DNA of 64,000 bases from UBA2386 sp046306335. Its GTDB lineage: Bacteria; Planctomycetota; UBA1135; UBA2386. The position numbers and the translations under genes are program-made. The stretch covers positions 27,613-91,612 of the forward strand of contig JBKDXM010000116.1 of the NCBI GenBank assembly GCA_046306335.1. Direction: 5' to 3'. Positions 18,006 through 24,836 of the stretch are shown here, piece by piece. How positions within the stretch are numbered: position 1 is the first letter of the stretch; each line of letters opens with the position of its first letter. Below the pieces are notes generated by a model. It did not search any database and was not told the origin of the DNA. It saw only the letters and a list, made by a program, of their open reading frames with translations.

Positions 18006-21000
18006 TCAGCTGCAGCCGCTGGTCGCGCCGCAGGACACGCACTTGAGGCACGTGCCGTTGCGGACCAGGGTGAAGGCGCCGCAGCCGCCGCACGGGTCGC
18101 CCTCGTAGCCCTTCAGCTTGGCCTCGGCGATCTTCATGCGCGTCTGGCGCGTGGCCAGCTGCGCTGCCGACGGCTCGGCGCGCAGCAGCGCCGCGTTGGC
18201 CGTCGGGGTCGCGACGGCCTGCGGCGAAGCCAGCGTCGCCGTCGCGGCGAGCGTGGCGGCCGCCATCGGCTGGGCGCCGTCGTGGCCGCGCAACATGCCG
18301 CGGCTGTGCGGGTGCAGGTGCGCGTTGTCGTGGACCGCGGGCGGCGGCACGTCGCCTTCGTACACCGTCTCGGAGACGACCTCCTCCTCGGTGAACTCGT
18401 CGTCGTTGCGCGCGCCCATCGTCGTGTTGCGCAGGTCCTCGCTCGACACCTGGGCCAGTTCCTCGCGGCCGAGGTAGCTGATCGCCAGCTCGCGGAACAC
18501 GTAGTCGATGACCGACGTGACCATCTTGATCTGGTCGTGGCCCTGGACGATGCCGTTGGGCTCGAACCGCGTGAACACGAACGCGTCGGCGAACTCGTCC
18601 AGCGGCACGCCGTGCTGCAGGCCGAGCGACACGGCGATCGCGAAGCAGTTCATCAGGCTGCGGAACGCGGCGCCCTCCTTGTGCATGTCGAGGAAGATCT
18701 CGCCGAGCGAGCCGTCCTCGTACTCGCCGGTGCGCAGGTAGATCTTGTGGCCGCCGACGACGGCCTTCTGCGTGTAGCCGGCGCGGCGGTTGGGCAGCTT
18801 GCGGCGCTTGGCGATGTAGCGGTGGACGACGCGCTCGGTGATGCGCGCGGCCATCGCGTGCGCCTCCGGCGTGATCGCCGGCGAGGTCTCGGCCGCGGCC
18901 GAACCGTCGTCGTCGACCGTCGCGCTGAGCGGTTGGCTCAGCTTGCTGCCGTCGCGGTACAGCGCCACGGCCTTGAGCATCAGCTTCCAGCCGAGGCGGT
19001 AGGCGTCCTTGACGTCGTCGAGCGTGGCGTCGACGGCCATGTTGATGGTCTTGCTGATCGCGCCGCTGATGAACGGCTGGACCGCGGCCATCATGTGCAG
19101 GTGGGCGGCGTACGGGATGTAGCGCTGACCCTTCTTGCCGCAGCGGTTGGCGCAGTCGAAGACCGGCAGGTGCTGGTCCCTGAGGTGCGGCGCGCCCTCG
19201 ACCGTCATCGTGCCGCAGACGTAGTCGTTGGCGGCGGCGATGTCGGCCTTGCCGAAGCCGAGGTGCTTCAGCAGGTCGAAGCTCCAGTCCTTGAGTTGCT
19301 CGTCGGTCAAGCCGAGCTTCGTCTTGAGGAACTCCTCGCCGAGGATGCCCTTGTTGAACGCGAACGAGATGTCGAACGCGCCCTCCATGGCCTTCTCGAT
19401 CTTGGCCAGGGCCGCGTCGTCGAAGCCGCGCTGCGTCAGCGACTCGTGGTTGATGCCGGGGGCGCCGGCGAGCGTCTTGCGACCGACCACGTACGCGAGG
19501 ATGTCGTCGACCTGGCTCGGCGCGTAGCCGAGCTTGCGCAGGGCCGGCGCGATGCTCTGGTTGGCGATCTTGAAGTAGCCGCCGCCGGCGAGCTTCTTGA
19601 ACTTGACGAGCGCGAAGTCCGGCTCGACGCCGGTCGTGTCGCAGTCCATCAGCAGGCCGATGGTGCCCGTCGGCGCGATGCAGGTGACCTGCGCGTTGCG
19701 GAAGCCGTGCTTCTCGCCGAGCGCCAGCGCCCGGTCCCAGCACTCGCGCGACGACTCCAGCAGGTTCGCCGGGCAGGTCTGCGGGTCGATGCCGACCGGC
19801 GTGACGCTGATGCCCTCGTACTCCGAGGCCGAGGCGTTGTAGGCGGCGCGGCGGTGGTTGCGGATCACGCGCAGCATCGCCTCCTTGTTGCGCTCGTAGC
19901 CCGGGAAGGCGCCGAGCTCGCGGGCCATCTCGGCCGACGTCGCGTACGACTCGCCGCAGAGGATCGCCGACAGCGCGCCGGCCAGCGCGTACGCCTTGTG
20001 CGAGGCGTATGGGATGCCCAGGCGCATCAGGATGGTGCCGAGGTTGGCGTAGCCGAGGCCGAGCGTGCGGAACTCGTAGCTGCGCTGCGCGATCTCCTTG
20101 CTCGGGAAGCTCGCCATCAGGACCGAGATCTCCAGCACGATCGTCCACAGGCGGGCGGCGTGCTTGTAGCCCTCGAGGTCGAACGTGCCGTCGTCGTGCA
20201 GGAACTTCTGCAGGTTGATCGACGCCAGGTTGCACGCCGTGTCGTCGAGGAACATGTACTCGCTGCACGGATTGCTCGCGTTGATGCGGCCATCGGCAGG
20301 GCACGTGTGCCACTCGTTGATCGTCGTGTCGTACTGAACGCCCGGGTCGGCGCACGCCCAGGCGGCGTAGGCGACCTTGTCCCACAGGTCGCGGGCGTCG
20401 ACTTCCCGCGCCACGCCGTGGTCGGTGCGGCGGATCAGGCGCCACTTGCCGCCTTCGTCGACGGCGCGGAAGAACTCGTTCGGGATGCGGACCGAGTTGT
20501 TCGAGTTCTGGCCCGAGACGGTGGCGTACGCCTCGCCGTCCCAGTCGGTCGAGTACTCCGGCACGTCGATCGCCTTGAGGCCCTGCCCGGCGAGTTGCAG
20601 CGCGCGCTGCAGGTAGCTCTCCGGGATGCAGGCGGCGCGGGCTTCGCCGAGCGCCGCGCGCAGGCGGGCGTTCTCGCGCGGGATGGTCACGACCTTCTCG
20701 CCGCCGGTCTCGTCGGTGACGTGGCAGGCGTTGATGACGGCGTTGAGGTTGCGGCGGATCAGCTTGCTGCCCGACACCAGTGCTGCGACCTTCTGCTCCT
20801 CGTGCACCTTCCAGGTGACGAACGTCTCGATGTCCGGGTGGTCGAGGTCGAGGCAGACCATCTTGGCGGCGCGGCGCGTGGTGCCGCCCGACTTGATCGC
20901 GCCGGCGGCGCGGTCGCCGATCTTGAGGAAGCTCATCAGGCCGGAGCTCTTGCCGCCGCCCGACAGCGGCTCGTTCTCGCCGCGGAGCTGCGAGAAGTTG

Positions 21001-21662
21001 CTGCCCGTGCCCGAGCCGTACTTGAACAGACGCGCCTCGCGCGTCCACAGGTCCATGATGCCGCCCTCGTTGACGAGGTCGTCCGAAACGGCCTGGATGA
21101 AGCAGGCGTGCGGCTGCGGCCGCTCGTAGGCGTTGCGGCTCTTCAGCAGCTTCGGCGCCTTGCCCTCGCTCGCCGGGTCGACGAACCAGTGGCCCTGCGC
21201 CGGGCCGGTGATGCCGTAGGCGTAGTGCAGGCCGGTGTTGAACCACTGCGGTGAGTTCGGCGCCGCGTGCTGCGCCGCCAGCATGTGGCAGAGCTCTTCC
21301 TCGAAGGCCTGCGCGTCGTCGGTCGTGTCGAAGTAGCCGTACTCCTCGCCCCAGTGGCGCCAGCAGCCGGCGAGGCGGTGGAAGACCTGGCGGGCGTCCT
21401 TCTCGCCGCCCAGCACCGGGCTGCCCGACTCGTCGACGGCGATCTTGCCGTCGTCGCCCTTCTGCGGCACGCCGGCCTTGCGGAAGTACTTCTGCGCCAG
21501 GATGTCGACAGCGACCTGGCTCCAGTGTGCCGGCACATCGATGTCGCGCGCTTCGAACACCAGGGAGCCGTTCGTGTTGCGGATCTCTGAGTGCCGCTTG
21601 CCGAACGGGATGCCTTCGTAGGGAGACCTGCCCTTGACCGTGAACCGACGATTGACCTTCAC
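18006..21662 (-). CDS. nrdJ: Adenosylcobalamin-dependent (class II) ribonucleoside-diphosphate reductase
   Basis: This 1218-residue enzyme reduces ribonucleotides to deoxyribonucleotides with a radical generated from adenosylcobalamin. The start GTG 21662 is set by a strong GAGGAGG eight bases upstream. Family landmarks: APNSPQWFNTGL, the long FKYGSGTGSNFSQLRG block, the finger loop NPCSEYMFLDDTACNLASINL with catalytic Cys466 between Asn and Glu, the phosphate-binding APTGTIGLLMDCDTTGVEPDF, GTMTVEGAPHLRDQHLPVFDCANRCG, and a C-terminal zinc ribbon (CGGCGAFTLVRNGTCLKCVSCGATSGC) typical of the TSCPD-type long NrdJ. Class II enzymes work with or without oxygen. No class I subunit is in the window. 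Upstream lies an unusual 810-base region with an NrdR-box-like palindrome. Confidence 0.97.
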   Translation of the reverse strand: MKVNRRFTVKGRSPYEGIPFGKRHSEIRNTNGSLVFEARDIDVPAHWSQVAVDILAQKYFRKAGVPQKGDDGKIAVDESGSPVLGGEKDARQVFHRLAGCWRHWGEEYGYFDTTDDAQAFEEELCHMLAAQHAAPNSPQWFNTGLHYAYGITGPAQGHWFVDPASEGKAPKLLKSRNAYERPQPHACFIQAVSDDLVNEGGIMDLWTREARLFKYGSGTGSNFSQLRGENEPLSGGGKSSGLMSFLKIGDRAAGAIKSGGTTRRAAKMVCLDLDHPDIETFVTWKVHEEQKVAALVSGSKLIRRNLNAVINACHVTDETGGEKVVTIPRENARLRAALGEARAACIPESYLQRALQLAGQGLKAIDVPEYSTDWDGEAYATVSGQNSNNSVRIPNEFFRAVDEGGKWRLIRRTDHGVAREVDARDLWDKVAYAAWACADPGVQYDTTINEWHTCPADGRINASNPCSEYMFLDDTACNLASINLQKFLHDDGTFDLEGYKHAARLWTIVLEISVLMASFPSKEIAQRSYEFRTLGLGYANLGTILMRLGIPYASHKAYALAGALSAILCGESYATSAEMARELGAFPGYERNKEAMLRVIRNHRRAAYNASASEYEGISVTPVGIDPQTCPANLLESSRECWDRALALGEKHGFRNAQVTCIAPTGTIGLLMDCDTTGVEPDFALVKFKKLAGGGYFKIANQSIAPALRKLGYAPSQVDDILAYVVGRKTLAGAPGINHESLTQRGFDDAALAKIEKAMEGAFDISFAFNKGILGEEFLKTKLGLTDEQLKDWSFDLLKHLGFGKADIAAANDYVCGTMTVEGAPHLRDQHLPVFDCANRCGKKGQRYIPYAAHLHMMAAVQPFISGAISKTINMAVDATLDDVKDAYRLGWKLMLKAVALYRDGSKLSQPLSATVDDDGSAAAETSPAITPEAHAMAARITERVVHRYIAKRRKLPNRRAGYTQKAVVGGHKIYLRTGEYEDGSLGEIFLDMHKEGAAFRSLMNCFAIAVSLGLQHGVPLDEFADAFVFTRFEPNGIVQGHDQIKMVTSVIDYVFRELAISYLGREELAQVSSEDLRNTTMGARNDDEFTEEEVVSETVYEGDVPPPAVHDNAHLHPHSRGMLRGHDGAQPMAAATLAATATLASPQAVATPTANAALLRAEPSAAQLATRQTRMKIAEAKLKGYEGDPCGGCGAFTLVRNGTCLKCVSCGATSGCS

Positions 21663-21667
21663 CTGAC

Positions 21668-21697
21668 TTCCTCCTCGCGCGACGGCGCCGCCGTCGC
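21668..21697 (-). promoter_or_regulatory. nrdJ ribosome-binding site with an adjoining hairpin
   Basis: The minus strand carries GAGGAGGAAG just before the nrdJ GTG, the clearest Shine-Dalgarno in the window. Only two bases upstream of it is a perfect eight-base inverted repeat (GCGACGGC, three-base loop, GCCGTCGC; plus-strand 21679-21697). A hairpin so close to the ribosome-binding site could modulate translation initiation; this is inferred from sequence alone. Confidence 0.5.
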
Positions 21698-21960
21698 TGG
21701 TTGCTGACACACCCGCTGCGCCTGACTGACCGCAGGCACGGCGAGAACGCCGCGCACGCCCGTGCGACGGCGGGTCGAATGGTGCACCCCGGCGGTTGCG
21801 GCCGTCACCTCCAAGGTGACGGTCGCTGGTCTGCGAATGCGCGCTGCGCAGCCCCCGGAAACGAGAAGGGGACCTGAAGAGGCAAGCCGGCCGCCGCACC
21901 TCTCCTCCCCGGATGATTCCTGCTGCCGGCCGACTGCGGCGGTCAGCGCGTGCGTCCGAT

Positions 21961-21990
21961 GTCGCGTGCGGCTGGGTCGCGTGCGGCTGG
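21961..21990. repeat. Exact tandem duplication, two copies of 15 bases
   Basis: The unit GTCGCGTGCGGCTGG occurs twice head to tail without mismatch inside the nrdJ upstream region. Two perfect copies point to a recent slippage or duplication event. The unit is a multiple of three, but no gene is evident here. Confidence 0.85.
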
Positions 21991-22065
21991 TGGCGCGGGC
22001 GGCTGCCGGCATGACCGGATGGCCGCCGCGACGCGCGCCGCGCTGGACCGCGCGCGAGCAGGTGT

Positions 22066-22075
22066 GGGGGGGGGG
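22066..22075. repeat. Homopolymer of ten G
   Basis: Ten consecutive G residues (ten C on the nrdJ coding strand) interrupt the region upstream of nrdJ. Tracts of this length are prone to slipped-strand changes in length and are also a frequent place for sequencing error. Confidence 0.8.
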
Positions 22076-22262
22076 TGGTGGCGTGCCGAGAGGATGCTCC
22101 CAGGCGCAAACCTGGCTGGCGGTTGCGACCGACAGCCTGAACCGACGAAGATGCAGAGAGCGCGCTAGGCCGCGTGGGACCAGCCTGCGTCGATGGTCCC
22201 CCCTTCGTGCCCTGGTCGAGGCCAGGGCGGCATGGGACGAGCGGTTACCGCCGCGCAGGGTG

Positions 22263-22278
22263 CCACTACATATTGGGT
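22263..22278. promoter_or_regulatory. NrdR-box-like palindrome
   Basis: CCACTACATATTGGGT matches 12 of 16 positions of the NrdR-box consensus as I remember it (ACACTATATATAGTGT) and is the only clearly A+T-rich palindromic site in the neighbourhood. NrdR represses ribonucleotide reductase genes in many bacteria. Against it: it lies 600 bases from the nrdJ start, and NrdR sites normally come in pairs, while I see no second copy at 21 or 31 bases. Confidence 0.4.
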
Positions 22279-22472
22279 GTGCGCAGAGCGCGCAACCCAG
22301 CGCTAGCGAAAAGTCGGTTCTTTCGGCGCATCGCCGAGGGGTCTGGATCCGCAAGCGATTCGCAATTGCTGGCGCGGCCTGGAAACGCGTTGACGGCACC
22401 AGACGTCATGCGGCCGGCCGAGTGCGACGTGGCGGGAGCCCAGCGCCTGAAAAACAGCCTCTTCGCGGTCGC

Positions 22473-23084
22473 TCAGCGCGCTGCCTCGGGCAGCAGGCAC
22501 CCGACGGCGGTCGTCCGCGCGACCGGCGGCGTTTGCCCGGCGAGCAGGGCCGCGATCGCGTCGCCCAGGTCGTTGTGCTCGGCGTGCGCGCGGCGCACAC
22601 CGAGCGCGGCCCACTGGTCGTCGATGCGGCCGCAGTACGCCAGCGCGCCACCAGCGAGCACGGCGGCTTCGGGCGTGCGCCGAATGCCGAGTCGGCGCGC
22701 CGTCTGCTGGTTCGGCTCGCAGACAATCGTCCCGGGCAGTTCGAAGTCGCGCGCGTGGGCCGCAGCGCCTGCCGCCGTGAGGTCCGGGTCGACGTGGACG
22801 AGGTACCACTCGACCGGTGCAGCCGCGAAGCGCGCAGCGAGCGCGCGCAACGTCGGCGCATAGGAGTTGGCGATGGGGCACTCGTGGCTGGTGAACACGA
22901 GGACGCGCAGGCGCCCTGGCGCGACGGCCAGGAGGTCGACGGGCGCCGCGTCCGGGGCGGCGCCCGCGCCGGTCTCCGGGACAGCACCTGAGCCATCACC
23001 CGGTCGAGTCAGCGCGCATGCCGCCAGCGCCAGCGCCTGCAGCAGCGCCAAGCTCCGGCGCGCGCGCCCGACCGCAGGGATCAT
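22473..23084 (-). CDS. Redoxin (thioredoxin/AhpC-like) lipoprotein
   Basis: The 203-residue product starts at ATG 23084, overlapping the upstream cytochrome gene by ATGA. It has a lipoprotein signal (LLQALALAACAL; lipobox LAAC, Cys23) and then a redoxin fold: VLVFTSHECPIANSYAPTLRALAARF, with a single Cys and the CPI-x-N-x-Y pattern common in planctomycete redoxins, EWYLVHVDPDLT, and the cis-Pro region GIRRTPEAAVLAGGALAYCGRIDD. The motif lacks the second Cys of CxxC thioredoxins, so it resembles peroxiredoxin-type redoxins. In related bacteria redoxin, cytochrome and copper-monooxygenase modules occur in one polypeptide; here they are split into two coupled genes. Its partner is probably the protein at 23081-24775. 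Confidence 0.82.
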   Translation of the reverse strand: MIPAVGRARRSLALLQALALAACALTRPGDGSGAVPETGAGAAPDAAPVDLLAVAPGRLRVLVFTSHECPIANSYAPTLRALAARFAAAPVEWYLVHVDPDLTAAGAAAHARDFELPGTIVCEPNQQTARRLGIRRTPEAAVLAGGALAYCGRIDDQWAALGVRRAHAEHNDLGDAIAALLAGQTPPVARTTAVGCLLPEAAR

Positions 23085-24775
23085 TCGCCGCCCGAGCCGG
23101 TGCCGCCACCTGGCGTGTTGCCGCCACCGTTGCCCGCGCCGCCACCGTTGCCGCCCCGCCGGCGGCGGCCGCCGCCGGTGTCGCCACCGCCCGGGGTGCC
23201 GCCCGGCCCGCCCGGTTGGCCGCCGAAGCCGGCGCCGAACTCCTTGAGCAACTCGGTGATGCCCTTGGCTTCGTCGCGCGTGAGGCCGCCGTCGCCGTCC
23301 TTGTCGAGGCCGTCGAAGAACATGCGCATCTGGCGCGGCAGTTCGTCCTTCGCCAGCTTGCCGTCGCGGTTCTTGTCGAAGGTGTCGAACTGCTCGTCGA
23401 CGACCTTCTCGGCGCGCGCGATCGCGCGCTCGGCGTTCTTGCCGCCGACCGCGGCGAGCAGCGCGCCGACGTCCTTCTCGTCGGCGGGCACGACCAGCAG
23501 CGTCACGCTGCCCATCTCGTCGTTGGTCTCGCGGCCCCAGCGCACGCGCTTGGGCGGCTTGTTGGGGTTGTTCGGATTGGCCGCGCTGTTGTCGTAGCGC
23601 AACTCGGCGCGCAGGGTCGCGCCCTTCGGGATGCGCACGAGTTCGCGGAACGTGTAGGTGTTCTGCCAGTCGAAGTCCCACTCGGGGATGTGCAGCAGCG
23701 GGACCTCCGTGCCGTCCTTCGACTCGGCGAACATCTTGACCGACGTGCACAGCTGGTGGGCGTGGCCGCCGATCTGCACGGCGTCGACGTCGCACGGCAG
23801 TTCGAGGCGGTCCTGCAGCTTGTAGTCCTTCTCGCCGGCGGGGATGTCGAGGCCCGCGGTCGCGCCGAACAGCGGCGGCAACTGGATCGAGACCAGCGTG
23901 CGCGTCGGCGGCTTGTCGGCGAAGTGCAGGCCGATCGTCGTCTGCTCCTTCTCCTTCTTGCCCGACGGATGCAGGTGGCTCTGCAGCACGAGGTCGCTGC
24001 CCTTCGGCAGCTTGATGGCGAGGCCTTCGGGCAGATGCTCGGGCATGCCGCCGACGGCCCACGTCGCGATCAGCGGCGCGTTCTGCAGGCGCATGCCGCC
24101 GAACCCCGGCTTGCCGTCCTTGCCGTCGAGTTGCTGGCCTTCCCGGCGCTCGTCGAGGAACACCAGCACGTGGTGCAGCACCGCGCGGGAGCCCGGGCGG
24201 ATCTCGATGGCCGTGAGCCACTTGTCCTCGGCGAGCCCGACCGGAATGGCGAAGTTGCGGTAGACGTCGCGGCCGCCGGCCGGGACCTCGAAGGCGCCGC
24301 TCGTGCGCAGCACCATGTCCGGTTCGCCGAGCTGCCAGCCCTCGGGGAAGGTCGGCGGCTTCTGCGCCTTCTCCGGCGGTCCCTCCGGCATGCCCGCCTT
24401 GACCCAGTTGCGCAGCGTGGTGATCTGCGCCTCGGCGAGCCGCATCTCGTTGCGGAACGAGCCATAGCCCGGGGCCGGGTGCCACGGCGGCATGTAGCGG
24501 TCCTCGACGACCTGCAACAGGTTGCGGCCACGCTTGCGGGCGTCGGCGTAGCTCAGCAGCGGGAAGGGCGCCACCTCGCCGGGCCGGTGGCAGCTGGCGC
24601 AGTGCTTGAGCAGGATGGGCGCCACATGCTCGTGGTAGTTGGGGCCCGCAGCCGCGGCAGCCGGCGTGGGCGCCGGGGAGCCTGCCTGGGCGGCAGCCGG
24701 CGCTGCCATGACGGCGGCGAAGGCGGCGGCGAAGGCGGTGCCGAGCAACGGAACGATGGCGTTCGTCAGGCGCAT
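23081..24775 (-). CDS. Secreted cytochrome c / copper type II ascorbate-dependent monooxygenase-like protein with EF hands
   Basis: This 564-residue protein has a signal peptide ending around AAPAAAQA, then a haem-binding CASCH near residue 58 in the planctomycete-cytochrome setting (HVAPILLKHCASCHRPGEVAPFPL). The central 300 residues resemble the two beta domains of peptidylglycine/dopamine monooxygenases: His201-His202 in VLHHVLVF for the first copper, and HLHPSG near 268, GGHAHQL near 338 and a Met in EMGSVTL near 420 for further ligands. Two canonical EF hands follow (DKNRDGKLAKDE and DKDGDGGLTRDE), then a Gly/Arg-rich tail of about 50 residues. Family knowledge suggests oxidation at the cell surface with electrons from the haem domain; the substrate is unknown. 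It is translationally coupled to the redoxin lipoprotein. Confidence 0.85.
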   Translation of the reverse strand: MRLTNAIVPLLGTAFAAAFAAVMAAPAAAQAGSPAPTPAAAAAGPNYHEHVAPILLKHCASCHRPGEVAPFPLLSYADARKRGRNLLQVVEDRYMPPWHPAPGYGSFRNEMRLAEAQITTLRNWVKAGMPEGPPEKAQKPPTFPEGWQLGEPDMVLRTSGAFEVPAGGRDVYRNFAIPVGLAEDKWLTAIEIRPGSRAVLHHVLVFLDERREGQQLDGKDGKPGFGGMRLQNAPLIATWAVGGMPEHLPEGLAIKLPKGSDLVLQSHLHPSGKKEKEQTTIGLHFADKPPTRTLVSIQLPPLFGATAGLDIPAGEKDYKLQDRLELPCDVDAVQIGGHAHQLCTSVKMFAESKDGTEVPLLHIPEWDFDWQNTYTFRELVRIPKGATLRAELRYDNSAANPNNPNKPPKRVRWGRETNDEMGSVTLLVVPADEKDVGALLAAVGGKNAERAIARAEKVVDEQFDTFDKNRDGKLAKDELPRQMRMFFDGLDKDGDGGLTRDEAKGITELLKEFGAGFGGQPGGPGGTPGGGDTGGGRRRRGGNGGGAGNGGGNTPGGGTGSGGE

Positions 24776-24802
24776 GCTGGCGGCGGATTGTCCGCCGCCA
24801 GC
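24776..24802 (-). promoter_or_regulatory. 12-pair hairpin abutting a start codon
   Basis: GCTGGCGGCGGA and its exact complement, with a three-base spacer, fill the bases directly before the ATG at 24775. There is no Shine-Dalgarno between hairpin and start. Located 34 bases after the protease stop at 24837, it could end the protease transcript, gate translation of the cytochrome gene, or both. Confidence 0.45.
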
Positions 24803-24836
24803 GGCCTGGGGGACAGCGCCGACCGGCCGCGGGCGG

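Larger units (their letters stand above)
21663..22472. other. 810-base non-coding region upstream of nrdJ
   Basis: No credible gene lies here: the open frames overlap each other in several phases and none has a family-like protein. The region holds a perfect hairpin at 21802-21822 (CCGTCACC / GGTGACGG), an exact 15-base tandem duplication at 21961-21990, a run of ten G at 22066-22075, inverted repeats at 22176-22200 (GGGACCA / TGGTCCC) and 22209-22226 (CCCTGG / CCAGGG), and an 11-pair hairpin at 22274-22299. The stretch 22260-22330 is relatively A+T rich and probably holds the nrdJ promoter, which would give a leader of about 600 bases. I looked for cobalamin riboswitch, RNase P RNA and tmRNA landmarks and found none. 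Confidence 0.6.

Noticed and set aside
17871..21254. Open frame of about 1130 codons opposite nrdJ
   Set aside because: The minus-strand product is a complete class II ribonucleotide reductase with all motifs; the opposite frame has no domain and biased composition.
21659..22399. Open frames of 190-250 codons in the nrdJ upstream region
   Set aside because: They overlap one another in several phases and strands, have no recognisable domain and no ribosome-binding site; composition alone keeps them open.
21663..22472. Cobalamin riboswitch ahead of the B12-dependent reductase
   Set aside because: I read the minus strand for the B12-box (AGNCAGGAGACC-like) and the GCCACTG-type core and found neither.
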